Source: Gymnogyps californianus
Lineage: Eukaryota > Chordata > Aves > Accipitriformes > Cathartidae
Assembly (NCBI RefSeq): GCF_018139145.2
Contig: NC_059477.1
Location: forward strand, 43,337,502 to 43,401,501
DNA length: 64,000 nucleotides
Direction of reading: 5' to 3'
Positions 49,501-60,733 of this stretch are shown here, one piece after another. The translations under genes were made by a program, and so were the position numbers. How positions within the stretch are numbered: position 1 is the stretch's first letter; each line of letters begins with the position of its first letter. A model generated the notes under the pieces. That model was given only the letters and a program-made list of their open reading frames with translations, was not told where the DNA came from and searched no databases.

Positions 49501-51874
49501 AGAAACAACAGCTTTCAAGTCACCCCAGTTCTGTTTTCTGCTTTTAAACCAGCACAGAAATATGCTATTAAACCGCAAGGGCAGAACTCCCATAAAATCT
49601 CCTATATCTGGAGATATTAAAAAGCTCATATGGTAAAGGTCAAGTCACTCCTGGCCACCCACAACCACCATGGGAACAAAACCAATACAGTACCTTTCAT
49701 CCAGCACTAGGACAAATGCCAGAAGACACAATCTTGCTTTGACTACCCAGGATATTGGGTCTATAACAACATTTATAGTGCAGCTGGCAGCCCATGAGAT
49801 GGCAAAGCAGAGATCTGGTTGGTTGCCCTGCATTGATCTCCCCCCAAACCAGTGATGGGCAGGTGCATCTCATTGTCTGTCTGCTCACCCTACTGGGAAA
49901 CTCTGGGGAGATAAAAACAGCAGCTGAAGATCTGAAGACTGCTGATAGCTTTCATTTTATTTCTCATTAGTTGTGGTTCTTTATAGATACAGGAAGTTTT
50001 GGTTTATAGGTCCAGCCACAAAGTTCATCTAACACAAACTCTCCTAAACCCATCTTGTAATGTTTTTTAAAAAAATAAAAGCAGGGATAAGAAAGGCATA
50101 TGCAACACCATTTTTGGTTGGGGTTTTTTTTGAGCTTTAGCATCTCAGATTAATGACTTCCTCTATATTTGATTTGTCATGCAACTAAGATGACAACACT
50201 GTCTCTGTCAGTCCTTGTTGGGAGAAGGGACTCCACCAGGTAGAGCACGAAAGGTCTCTGAATTTACACATAAAATGTAAAAGTGTGAAATGTAAACCAG
50301 ACCCATAACCAGTTGTTTGGCTGGTTTAAGCTGAATTGCTGAAGGCCGTGGAATGACTCTAGTCTGCGTCAGCAGAGCATCTGGCCTTTATGCCTTTCTC
50401 CCCTGATATCACTGCAGAGGGAGGTCTGCCAGGGCGAGTCCTCCGCTTTTCGTGGCTGATGCACAGTCCACAGTTGCCTGCGCCCCTTCTCAGCAAGGAG
50501 CTAATTGCAGACTCCTCTAGCAAGTTGTCATTTTAGTAAAACTTCATTATTTCATCAAAACATACAAAAGAACGTTTCCTGGTATATGCTGAACTGCTAT
50601 AAATAATTATATCAGGGTGTTCTTGGCAAATCAGCGAACAAAGCAGATCCTTACTTGTTTGCTGTGTTCATGGATGTGCATTTTCCACATGCTAGACATT
50701 CTTCCCCTGGTTGTACAGACTGTCCTGGATACCTGTATGTTGAACAAGTAAACAAGGCAGGCTATTTGTTCACTTACTCATTATTTCCAACATATAATTT
50801 ACAAAGCATGAAATAATGAGATTACACTACTGATGAAAAACAAGTCTTGGAGATTCACCTGAATGGAAAAGTGAGTCAAGACTTGGGCCTGACTCAAGAT
50901 TTAATTTCCTCCCATACCTTGTTGTGTGTGCACATGTATGAGAAGGCAACCAGGGGATAAAGGTTGCTGGACTCAGGATACTAATTTTTTTTGGCTGAAA
51001 TCTTGATCTCAAAGTGTACTGTGCAGCATTGCTTTGGATGCAGAGACATACCACTCTGTACTTCAGTAGGTCCATGGCAGTAAACTTCATCAGCAAAAAG
51101 AAACATTTTTGATGGATACATGGGCAAAGTGCTAGACTAATCAAGCTGGTGAACTGGCCGTAATTCGCTGATAAGGCCAAAATAGGTACCGTTTCTGACA
51201 CTGTAGGAAACACTTCCAGTGTTTTGTTTGTTCTGGCTGCTGCGCACTGGGTTGGGAGGAGTTGTGCCTGGCTGGAGGAAGAGTCCTGTGAAAAAGCGGA
51301 AGGTTTTTGTACTTTGTGGTGCTTGCAAGGTTAGCAGCTCTTTAATATCACACTAGCAATGTAAGCAAGGAACATTTAAGACTCCAGATAAAAACTGAAA
51401 ATAGAAATTGTCTCAATGCATGAAATGCAATAGTTTTGTGTTCCCTGGTGCTCATGCTCACGAGAGGGCAACCAGGTCTCTCCCAGACTCTGTGCAAGTG
51501 TGTCGTGGCACGGCAGAGCAGCAGCCATGGCTCTACATGTCCCATATACACCATCAGTATTTTTCAATTCGGAGGCCTGCATTTCTTATACCCTGCAAGA
51601 CAAATGGGAAAAAATAACTCTCTCTTGGTAGGAACTGAAACCCAGTGAAGGTCCTAGGTCTGACAATTACTGCTTGTGCCACTGAGCTTCCCGAAGGCAG
51701 TGTTTCTGCAGCCAGGGCCGGGAGTGATGGCCATGAGCAGCCCCAAGACCTGCTCAGCTCCTGGCTGGTGGGTGACTGGGGACGTGGGGGATTTTGCATT
51801 CACCTCTGGAGAGCAGAGTCTGCAGCTCTTGCTCAGCAGTTCCAGTGCTACGGGTGTGATGGACATTGCTGAGC
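46521..51874. other. noncoding unique DNA, CpG-poor from about 47.5 kb
   Basis: T-run at about 46569-46582 and A-run near 47674-47689. From about 47.6 to 51.9 kb, CpG falls to a few per 600 bp with balanced base composition, unlike the CpG-patchy DNA to the left. No transposon or exon recognised. Short frames near 49645-49888 on both strands are not recognisable. Confidence 0.55.
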
Positions 51875-51905
51875 TTCTGGGAACAAGAAAGCTGTTCCCA
51901 GAAGT
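51875..51905. other. perfect 12-bp hairpin
   Basis: CTTCTGGGAACA (51875-51886) and TGTTCCCAGAAG (51894-51905) are exact reverse complements around a 7-base loop, AGAAAGC. It lies 68 bp outside the solo LTR. Confidence 0.8.
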
Positions 51906-52075
51906 TGCCAGTTCATAACACAAAGTCTCTTTGATGGCAGCATCCTGGGCAGAACATGCCAGGGACACCACAGTGTTGGGTCCCGATCCGTTTCCTGGCT
52001 CGGGAGAGGTTCGTAATGATCCCAAGAGTGAGATTAAGACACAGACGAGGTCAAATGCCACCAATCAGGCCGTTT

Positions 52076-52081
52076 TTTATT
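52076..52081 (-). terminator. LTR polyadenylation signal
   Basis: AATAAA on the minus strand, about 180 nt downstream of the TATA box, placing the R/U5 border just beyond it. Confidence 0.7.
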
Positions 52082-52257
52082 TGAATGAGTACAGAAGAAT
52101 GGAGCGACAGGAAAGGCAGGAAATATTAGGAGGAAACTAAGCAAGCATTTGGAGACAGGCAAAGGATAGTCACCACCATGGATCCAGTGGCATCCCGTTG
52201 GTCCTCGGTCTTCAGTTTTTCGGTGGTGGGTGCACACCGCAGCTTTGTTCTCACAGT

Positions 52258-52266
52258 CTTTTATAG
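52258..52266 (-). promoter_or_regulatory. LTR TATA box
   Basis: CTATAAAAG on the minus strand. It precedes the inferred R region of the solo LTR and would drive transcription leftwards in window coordinates. Confidence 0.7.
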
Positions 52267-52505
52267 AGCGCAGCCCGGTACATGCGCATACATCCCACGC
52301 ACTGTTCACGCGCTTCAGGTCTCGCTTATCACGCGACCTTCGCGTGGCCATCGGTGGGAAACAGTGCACATTCCTGGCGGGCAGTTGGCCCAGTCCGAGT
52401 GTCTTGTTTCAGTGGTGTCTGATACAAGTTTCCTCGAAAGCTGGAATGTGTCAGGTTTTGCAATTCCGCCGTGTTTTATCAGGCAAGCGTACACAAGCAA
52501 GCTCT

Positions 52506-52594
52506 GAGACAATTAACAGATATCTCAGTTCCAAGCTTTGAGACAATTATCTCAGTTCCAAGCTTTGAGACAATTAACAGATATCTCAGTTCCT
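52506..52594 (-). repeat. U3 tandem repeats in the solo LTR
   Basis: Three head-to-tail units beginning GAGACAATT at 52506, 52540 and 52567. Units one and three carry AACAGATATCTCAGTTCC, and the middle one lacks 7 bases. Tandem U3 repeats are a common retroviral enhancer arrangement. Confidence 0.8.
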
Positions 52595-52603
52595 CACACA
52601 CAG

Positions 52604-54005
52604 GACCTGTAATACCTTGTACTTTCAGCCACTGTGAAGAGCATCTTTTTTTTCCCAGCACTTATGAGGAAGAAGCTGAAATGAATCTCTGCCTCCACTG
52701 AGCCACATCAAAGAAGATGAACCAGTTCAAGGGTAGCTTAGACCCCTGTTAAGGACCGGTGTTACTATTCACAGCAATTTTTTCCCTAGCCCCAAAATAA
52801 TTTGCCTGGAAAAGGTCGTAAAATCTAGCCAGCCTGAAGTTAGCAAAATAAATGCCAGGGCTGCTCATCTAGTTCAATGTGTCTGCATGTCTGAAACCCT
52901 CAGATCTTAGTATCTTGATTTGATTATCTTGATTATCAGCATCTGCTTTAGTGGCTTACACTATCAAACAGAAGACATCAGTTTAAATTATGGCTTCTGT
53001 CTTTTACCTCCTGACATAGCTGTCACGCCCGGACTGTGAGGAGAAGGAGGATTGTAAAAGCAAAAGAGAGAAAGCAAAATAAAACTGCACGTGTGCTAGA
53101 GTGTCCGGAACAGGAGGCAAAAGAGCTGAAGCCCTCGGAAACTGTGGCCTCAGGTACCGCCCCAGGACAGCCTCTTTGGGAGGGTCATTTCCAGCAAGAA
53201 CATCAATATGTCGGATCTTGTCTACACCTCCAAAGGAGGATGGAAGCCTAACCACGGTGAGATGTCCAGAAAAATGTCCAACCAGACCACTAGCCTTTCA
53301 TTTCTCATCTGGACACTTTTGGATGCCTTTGGACAACATCTCCAGGCTTAGGAAGCGTTATATGCCAGCATATCTCTTTTTAGTATTAACGGCTTTACCA
53401 CATAGCTTGATCCTCCTCTCACCAACCTCTTCACGCCTGCAAGGATTTGGAAAAGTCAGTTACGGAGGAGCAATTATGACACAGATTGGATATCAGGCTT
53501 CTGTGGGCAGAGGTGACAACGTTCAGTCCTACATGTGGAGAAGAGCTAAACAGATGGAAAATTTGTAGACAGGACCCGAATTTTTGTCATAAATTTTGTA
53601 ACAAAGCATATTTGTCTCACTGGAGTTTGTGTGCCATGGCAAAAGAAATGTCAAATATTAATATTTGTAAAATCTCTTTTTCTGGTCCACAGATCGCTGC
53701 CTCCAACCGAGACCAGGGTGAATAGGCAGAGCTGGAGCTGGAGCTATTTCTGATGTTCCATGAGGTTTTGGTTTTCCCAGGCCCTTCAATTTTATCTCTT
53801 TTTCTTTTTCCCTTTGGTGAGATATCCACAACTCTTCATTTTACTCAAGGTTCGTTCCTCTCTCCCATTCTACTTTTGACTTCCTTTCCTTCATTTTCCC
53901 AAGCTCCCCTCCCTTTCTCATCATATCATATAATCTTTTTTTCCATAGTGCATGAAAACACATATTTCCTCTGCTGCACGCTAAAGGGGCTTGTTATCAT
54001 TAAAA
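52604..54005. other. noncoding unique DNA
   Basis: A 155-codon plus frame (53101-53568) and others overlap here without a recognisable domain. Not called. Confidence 0.5.
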
Positions 54006-54452
54006 TCAGCAAGTAAAATGCACGTAGGAATGACACTGATACTTTAAGAATCGTTGACTTTTATTACTCCAATAATGTCTTCTTGAAGGTATGCCATACC
54101 TTTGTTGCAGTGATTTCCAGTGCCCATTTTGTGGCCGAAATTCCAGTTTGTGCCATACACGTGCTCCTTCCTTCCTCTCTCCCCAGGACATACAACACTC
54201 CCTGAGCTGCCTGGGCCAGTCTCTCAACTCTAAAATCAGAAAATCAGTTGGCACATAGCCACGCGGGTGACCATTCGCACCAATCAAAACGACATAGTTT
54301 GAATCATCAAACATGCAACGCCCATGTTCATTAAAAAGGATTTCACAACCTCTACTGCTTCGGGTATGGCCATGTGGAGCACTCAAACAATTATGAAGAA
54401 TGATCAATTTTATTGATAGTTTGTGAACAGACAAAAGAGCTAAATCTGACAC
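54006..54452 (-). pseudogene. open frame with an SH3-like C-terminal motif, possible decayed exon
   Basis: About 148 codons open on the minus strand, beginning at a GTG and extending open upstream, so an ATG start is not evident. Residues 65-72 (54237-54260) read GYVPTDFL, the form of the conserved SH3 ending G-[YF]-[VI]-P-x-N-[YF]-[LV]. Residues 36-60 could be the preceding strands (CEILF, YVVLIGANG). However, the ALYDF motif and the paired tryptophans of a normal SH3 are missing. A pyrimidine-rich tract followed by CACTAG lies just upstream on the minus strand, so an exon boundary is conceivable. If real, this is a diverged or decayed exon of an SH3 protein. It could equally be a chance frame. 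No parent gene is identified. Confidence 0.2.
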
Positions 54453-57400
54453 ATCACTAGTGACGGATATGTGTTCAGTGTATGAATGAAAGAAAAAAAA
54501 TTAAGGAAATTATTTTCGTTAGATTTCAGAACAGCCAAAAGGATTTTAAATATTGTTGGTTTTTTTCTTTCTAAAGAAGTTGCTTATCTCAGGCTCAGCG
54601 TATTGCTGTCTTATTTTACAAACAAGCAAACAAACAAACAAAACCCATAGCAGAAGAGGCAGGGGACAATTTCCCTCAGCTAAAAAATTAACCAGTTTAT
54701 GCCATCGCTAAGACTCTCCCATAGTGGTTGGTGCGGAGGATGGAGTCGATGCCAACAGCAGGAGGACGTGGCCCACCCGCTGCCGCTGCAGACCATTGCC
54801 GACGTGGGGAAGGTGGCTTCAAACTGTGCTTATTCTGCTATTTAACGTGATTCACGTGCAGCCTGAGTGGCCGTATTTGCTGTAATTACAGAAAGAGGCA
54901 ACGCCAGGACTGGGTAGGTCTCATCTAGCTGGAAGAAACCCAGCACGGACTGAATTCAGACCAGAACCGGCCCCGGGCTGCTCCAAGGCAGCGCCTGCAC
55001 TGGGTTCTTTTGGTGGGGCTGCTTTTGGGCCATCTCAACCTAGGTCAGACCCCGCGGATCCAGAATCCTGGGGTGAGCAGAGCTTGGCAGCAGGGTTAAA
55101 GGTCTGCAGCGAGAGGAAACGATTTCAGATTTCTAACCGTGTCCACCTACTAAAAAGCAGTCCTGGACTCTGACAGTGTGTCACCATGATGTGAGGAACC
55201 AAAGCATGAAGCCTATAGACCAGAGAAGGAGATTTTGGGTTGTTTCATGAAGTTTAAATAATACATTGCTATTTTAAGTACTTAAGATGGTATGAACTAT
55301 AGTTTAAAATGCAATTTAAAAGTCAGAACTATTTCTTTGAAAGTCTCAAAACTGGCTATTTCAATAAATTTAGAAGGTAAAATTTGTAATATCCAACAGA
55401 AGATGTTTGGCAAAACTGCCGTATATTCAGAAAACTGAACCTAGATTTATTTTCCCTGAAATTTGTCCAGCATTAATGGGACTGAAAAAGTAAGGTTAGA
55501 TTGTCCCATTGCATAACCAGACAAATTTGTAGGGGAGAAGGTGGCTGAAGAAAGACAGAAGCCTGTAATGGGCAACCGAAAGATTACTCGGTTCTGCCCG
55601 TTCCCGTTGTACTCCCCGCTCTCCCCTCTAACGGCAAGTACAGCGCTCAGTGCCAAATGTCGATGCGCATTTCAAAGAGCGTATGATCCCTCTCGGTCCG
55701 CGAGCTGAGGGGACTGGTGAAATAAAAGGAAATACTGCGAGTACAAAATTGACTTGCATACTGGGAGCACCGCTCGGCAGCAAAGCCCCGGTGCTGCTAC
55801 TTTCATTTCCAGGATTTAAATGGAGAAAAAAAAGATACAGCTGAGCTGGTACTTAAAGATATTTGATCATCCTCAGCTGTACCGGAAAGGAAATTTGCAG
55901 CATCTCTGACACCTCATCAGAGATGCGAGAAGCTGCTGTAGACAGCAGTATAGATGTTTAAAGAAGGCTTCAAAACATCATTATAAATCTACCTGTGCGT
56001 TTTGTTGCAATAGCAAACAGACTTGCTTCTACATGGTGCTGTCGGGCGTCGGTAGGAGATGGAGGTGGGACAGCCCCGGGAGACACGGCCCCTCTGCCTC
56101 TGCCCATCCCACCGAGAAATGGTGTGATTTCATGGATGGTCAAAAGGTCTACGAAGAGCTGGGGTGCCCTCACACATGGACAAACCACGTCGGAGCATCC
56201 CACATAAGCATGATGCATTTTCAATCTAAGGGTCTAGAAAAACATTTCTGACAAGGGCAGCCCAATAGCAGCAAGATGGACAACGTGTTTCAGCCCAGGG
56301 ATCTTTTCTTTTTTTTCAATGTGTTGTGTCTACCTGTGAAAATTAGAATACCGTGATGTGCCCATTTTTCATACTTACTCTACTTTACAAACACCGATTA
56401 ACCCTCACGTGAGCGGTGAGGAGGTAGGTAAGTCTGAGTACCGGAGACAGTGCAGAGTTAGTTGAGAGATGAAGGAGATCTCATCTCCCTGCCTGGTGCT
56501 ACGTTTAGGTTTAAAGTCAGCCAAATACCCCATCGATGCCACATCTTCTGTGCATCCAAAAGCTCTTCCTGAGCTTTTATCTGGGAGGCAGCCGCTGAGG
56601 AAGCCCCTTCAGAACCACAGGGCTCTTCCTGACGCCCTCCCTCATGGAGCGCTTCCCGGAGCTCCCAGACAGGCTTTGCCACCTGAGCTGAGCATCACAG
56701 CAACTTCCTAGAAAGCTTCGTACAAGGGTGAACGAGTTGCAAACCTTCAGCAAACAGAGATTCCTCCTGTCGGGATCTTGATCCAAACAGGTGCTCATTT
56801 GCCTCAAAAGGCGGCTTTGCTTTGAAGAGGGGGGAGCTGCACGAGAGGACCGGCAAGTTTCAGTCCTGTAAAACAGTCTCGGAGAGGTTCCTGCTGCTCA
56901 TTAAGAGGTAAACTTTTCTTGGGCTGTGTGTCATGTCAATCACTGCTTTTTTGCAGACCCAAAGCCTTCTTTTCCTCTGTTAGATGCTGTTATCATCTTC
57001 AAAGCCATATCAAAACAGTGTTTGTTCTACGCTTTGATTTCCCCCACACAGAGATTTCAAAGAGTACAGGGCTATTTGAGAGGGAGAAAGAGAGGGAGCA
57101 TTTCAGATGCTCTGTGTGTGTTTGTCTTCCCATGCCGGTGAGTTGGGTAACCGGTGATTAATCCAGCCCTGCCAAGGGAAAGGTGAGTTCTGACTCCACC
57201 AGCAAGCACACTGGTTGCAGTGGTCTGGGCAGCAATTGGCTCTTTGGTACCCAAAGTCACGTTTGCTTAGAAAAAGAAAAGGGTGACAAAGCACACATTC
57301 ACTGTACTTGGTACAAACCATGACAGTTGTTTCAGTTTTGCAAGAGGAGGTTAATATGTCAGTGAGCAGAGTTAAAGCCTAAGTGAATCACGTTTCAATA

Positions 57401-57931
57401 ACAGGTTAGATAAAGATGCACACGTGTGTGTGATTTCCACAGTCAAAAAAAAATCCAGGTTAGGTTAAAGAAGGTCAAATGGAAAACACTGAGAAGGTAG
57501 ATATTCAAAGCCCACCGATTTTCAAGGTAAACCAGATCACATTGCCTAAGTGCACTGAGGCAGTCCCTAAACACCAGGTTGGTGGTGCTGATCCCTGGAA
57601 AATCAAACAAAACCACAAATAAGTAATAGCAAAAAGTCAGTTAGATTTCCATACACAAAAATGTGCAGACACCAAAGCAAGAAATGAAGTAAAGAAAAAA
57701 TCCTCTACAGAATAATGTCATACAACGGGTGTCTTGGGTCCTCAAACTGTAGATACAGTACAGGCTAAGGGATAAAACAGTAGGTCAAGGAAGAAAACAG
57801 ACAGATGTCAAAGAATATCTCACCAGCTGCAATAGTTACTCATTTCTCAGCAATCCCTATGCCCAAATCCTTAAATTCAGAAAGTTTTCCTAGTTCCTCT
57901 TCTCACCACATCTCAGAAGTTGCTCACTTAC
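54453..57931. other. noncoding unique DNA
   Basis: An (AAAC)n-like microsatellite lies at 54619-54645. No transposon or convincing exon recognised. Short frames near 56000-56800 on both strands overlap each other. Confidence 0.55.
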
Positions 57932-58058
57932 AACTTTGTCATTGCTCCAATTTATTAAAGACTGCACACACATAGTTAAAGAGTTCACCTTCTTAATTTC
58001 CCAGCTCGCACAGACATTGTTGCTATCAGCTACCATGATCTGGGGGTAGCCGCCATTC
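57932..58058 (-). other. weak candidate exon
   Basis: On the minus strand a frame open from 58150 to 57890 contains an AG (CCAGCTCCAG before 58058) and a consensus donor, GTAAGTGAG, immediately after 57932, giving a 127-nt segment. The acceptor has a poor pyrimidine tract. The encoded peptide (around MVADSNNVCASWEIKK) is not recognised. It may be chance. Confidence 0.12.
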
Positions 58059-58327
58059 CTGGAGCTGGTTTCACCAGAAGATTTCAGTATTACCCAGGAA
58101 AATGAGGCTTTACTTCTCTTTCCTTCTTCCAAAGCTATCCACAGTCTCACCTTCCCTGCCTTTCTTCTTCCTCTAGTTTAAACACATGACTCCAGTCTCG
58201 TTTCACCCCAGCCAGCCTATAATTTTTCCTTTTGATCTCTCCTTCTGTCTTCATCAAATCTTGTTTATGCTGATTATGGTCACTACTGTTTTCTTCCTGA
58301 TACCCTCAGCATGCTATTAAAAGTTTA

Positions 58328-58385
58328 TTTACAGACCTATTGATGAATGCATCATGTTTACAGGCCTATTGATGAATGCATAACA
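58328..58385. repeat. 29-bp tandem duplication
   Basis: TTTACAGACCTATTGATGAA at 58328 recurs at 58357 with one substitution, and the copies stay similar through GAATGCAT. Two copies. Confidence 0.8.
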
Positions 58386-58553
58386 ACGTGAACTGAAGCG
58401 CATCAGAAAGTTTATATCTTCCTATTTTATTTGACCTTGTTAAAGTGAGGAAACAATTATTTTGTACAGAATACCCCCACCCAGACTTTGTTGATTTTGC
58501 ACTTGTATGTTAATAAACTTAAAGACTTACATGGTCCTTATTTCGCTTTTTAC

Positions 58554-58731
58554 CTGCACAGAGTACTTCTCAGCACTTTTCAATAATTCATTGAAAGTTT
58601 TGCTGCAGGGCTTCTGCCTTCGGGAAAGTATGCGATTGAGAAGAGCGATGCAGGTGGGTTGAGGTTTTCCATGATAAACATGTTGTGTCCCACAAACATT
58701 GCCCTGTAGTAGGTGCAACTTCTCATTGACT
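58554..58731 (-). other. candidate coding exon, unrecognised
   Basis: On the minus strand a pyrimidine-rich stretch ending in TTTTACCTACAG precedes 58731, and a good donor, CAG|GTAAAAAG, follows 58554. The 178-nt segment is open throughout in the frame whose first base completes a codon and whose last codon is whole. It encodes VNEKLHLLQG at the start and FNELLKSAEKYSVQ at the end. The peptide has two or three cysteines, leucine-rich helical-looking stretches and no low complexity. A second frame is open for most of the length. Position, splice signals and strand match the weaker segments at 57.9 and 54.2 kb. I do not recognise the family. It may also be a lncRNA exon or chance. Confidence 0.25.
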
Positions 58732-60411
58732 CTGTAGGTAAAACACAGAAAAGAGCAATAGGTTGCCTGTGGTTTTGCAGCACCCACAGGGCTTTTTTCC
58801 TGGGCTGCTCCCTGCAAAGCCCCGCCGAAGCTGAGGACCTCTGTGCAGATGCAGCTCGTGGCACACACAGCTCCTCGGCGGCTGCCCGCTGGCAGGTAGC
58901 TCCCGTCTTGGAGCACATCGCCAGTGAAAAACACTTAATCTAAGAAAATTCAGGTTTGCCTGCATATATTCAGTGCACCAGGGTGCTGTACACCTCGGCA
59001 GCGCCCAGCCGCCGGAGCAGACACACCGCGCAGAGGGGATGCGGACGGGCAAAGTCTGGGGCGAAAGGCGGGCGCCGGGCTGCAGCCCCCGCTCAGAGGC
59101 TTCGCATCCAGGGTGGGCACTGGTGAGCTGGGAAGCGAGGGGGGAGAGGAGGAATTGGGCCTGAGAGCACATCGCCTCCGAGGCCACAGAAAGTTTTTAA
59201 TCCCCTCCCAGATCATTTTTACGCTTCCTGCAAAATTTGTAGCCTATTGGTTTTTTTCCCCACTGACAATATTCCTCCCAGCAGCGCACTGAAAGGAGCA
59301 GAACAGACGGTGGTGAGGACCATCCGCGTAGGCACCGGCTGAACAGAGCCGCCACTGCTCTCACTGCTATCAGTAGGAGCACAGCCCAGGGAATACGGAC
59401 CCTCATGTCCTAGCTGTTGCACAGAAAATGGCATGTGGCCGAATGGCAATGTTTTGCAGGGCTAACATTTCTAATCGATGAAGTAATAGTAATAGCTTTC
59501 AAAAGAAAACGTCGTTGTTTAAATCTAGATCTTCTCATGATTACGTAGGAACATCAATGAAATCAGACTTTAGCTCTCTGCACTGAGCAATGGTACAGGT
59601 ACGGACACCCGCTACAGAAACACCCGACTCTTAGATGAGAGAAACGTCCCTGAGCACTAGTAATAACTGTGTCTGCAACAAGAGATCCAGAAACCTCACA
59701 CAAGGCTGCATCGCCAAGCGGATTTCATAAATCCACATAAAACACTGCATTTCTTTGTTTTTCCTCTAAAATAGTTCCTGGCAGATTTTTTTTTTTTTTA
59801 ACCTTTTTAAACTTTTTTTTAACAGACTTGGATTCCGAGTGTGCACATTCCACTGCCTTTTGCCTCAGAGAGGTGGGTTTATTTATTTATTTAAGGATTT
59901 ATTTACGTATTTTCACAGTATAGCCCAATTAAACGTGACAGCTTATTCACAATGGATTCCTGCCCGATGGCAGCTGAGACACATTACATTAAGAAAGACA
60001 GCATAATAAAGAATATAACTAGTCGAATTAGCCATCGGTATATTTAGTGCTCCTTTGTTTCGGGTTTTTGCCATCTCATATTTGCCAATCTTACGTTTGG
60101 GGACAAGGAGGCATGTTCTGTGCGTGCCACATAACTTGATGTTTAAGCAGCTGGCATTCCTCCATACATTATATGTTAAAATCACACAGAGACACGTGCA
60201 CACCTTATTAATATTGACACGTCTTCATTACGAATCGTAGATGCTTTCTCCCTCCCTCTCCTAGCAGGCTGCCCACGGTGACTGTAACCAGAAACGTTTC
60301 TGGAAGGGGCTGACTGTTTGGGGGGATATTGCCCTGTCTGGTCTGGGATTGCCCAGCGTTGGCTCCTCAGGACACGGCTGTGCCCCAACACTTGGGGTCA
60401 GTAAGTTTCTT
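58732..60411. other. noncoding unique DNA
   Basis: GC-rich patch near 58980-59110 with overlapping frames on both strands. T-run near 59788-59799 and (TTTA)n at 59878-59893. No gene recognised. Confidence 0.55.
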
Positions 60412-60733
60412 CTCTGCAATTGGAGAGGGACTTTTTACAAGGGCAGGTAGTGACAGGACAAGGGGTAATGGCTTTAAACTGAAAGAGGGGAGATTTAGAT
60501 CAGATGTAAGGAAGAAGTTCTTCACTGTGAGGGTGGTGAGGCACTGGCACAGGTTGCCCGGAGAAGCTGTGGATGCCCCATCCATCCCTGGAAGTGTTCA
60601 AGGCCGGGTTGGATGGGGCTTTGAGCAACCTGGTCTAGTGGAAGGTGTCCCTGCCCGTGGCAAGGGGGATGGAATTGGATGATCTTTAAGGTCCCTTCCA
60701 ACCCAAACCATTCTGTGATTCTGTGATTCTATG
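60412..60733 (+). mobile_element. CR1 LINE, 3'-end fragment
   Basis: About 320 bp of the CR1 3' end in plus orientation. It includes GACAAGGGGTAATGGCTTTA, the GCACTGGCACAGGTTGCCCG segment, GGTCCCTTCCAACCC and, at the terminus (60710-60733), three octamers ATTCTGTG, ATTCTGTG, ATTCTATG. It is 5'-truncated with no ORF1 or complete ORF2. Its similarity to the family is high by eye, so it is younger than the 19.2 kb fragment. The open frame at 60329-60682 runs through it and is not a gene. Confidence 0.95.

Larger units (their letters stand above)
51969..52603 (-). mobile_element. solo retroviral LTR with 5-bp target duplication
   Basis: A 625-bp LTR in minus orientation. Read on the minus strand it starts TGTGAGGAACTGAG and ends GGGACCCAACA, and it is flanked on both sides by CACAG (51969-51973 and 52599-52603). 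Inside, in order, are U3 tandem repeats, a TATA box and a polyadenylation signal, so U3, R and U5 are all present. No gag, pol or primer-binding sequence adjoins it, so it is a product of LTR-LTR recombination. It holds about 27 CpGs, far more than its flanks, and the target duplication is perfect; both suggest a fairly young insertion. A 5-bp duplication fits ERVK- or ERVL-like elements. It does not resemble the ERVL LTR at 9.2 kb. Open frames inside (for example 52034-52369 minus) are not genes. Confidence 0.85.

Noticed and set aside
49645..49888. Overlapping 61-63 codon frames on both strands
   Set aside because: Short, mutually overlapping, no recognisable domain or splice signals that single one out.
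52034..52369. 111-codon minus frame
   Set aside because: Lies wholly inside the solo LTR (R/U5 region); LTR sequence, not a gene.
60329..60682. 117-codon plus frame
   Set aside because: Runs through the CR1 3' end; it is LINE tail sequence.
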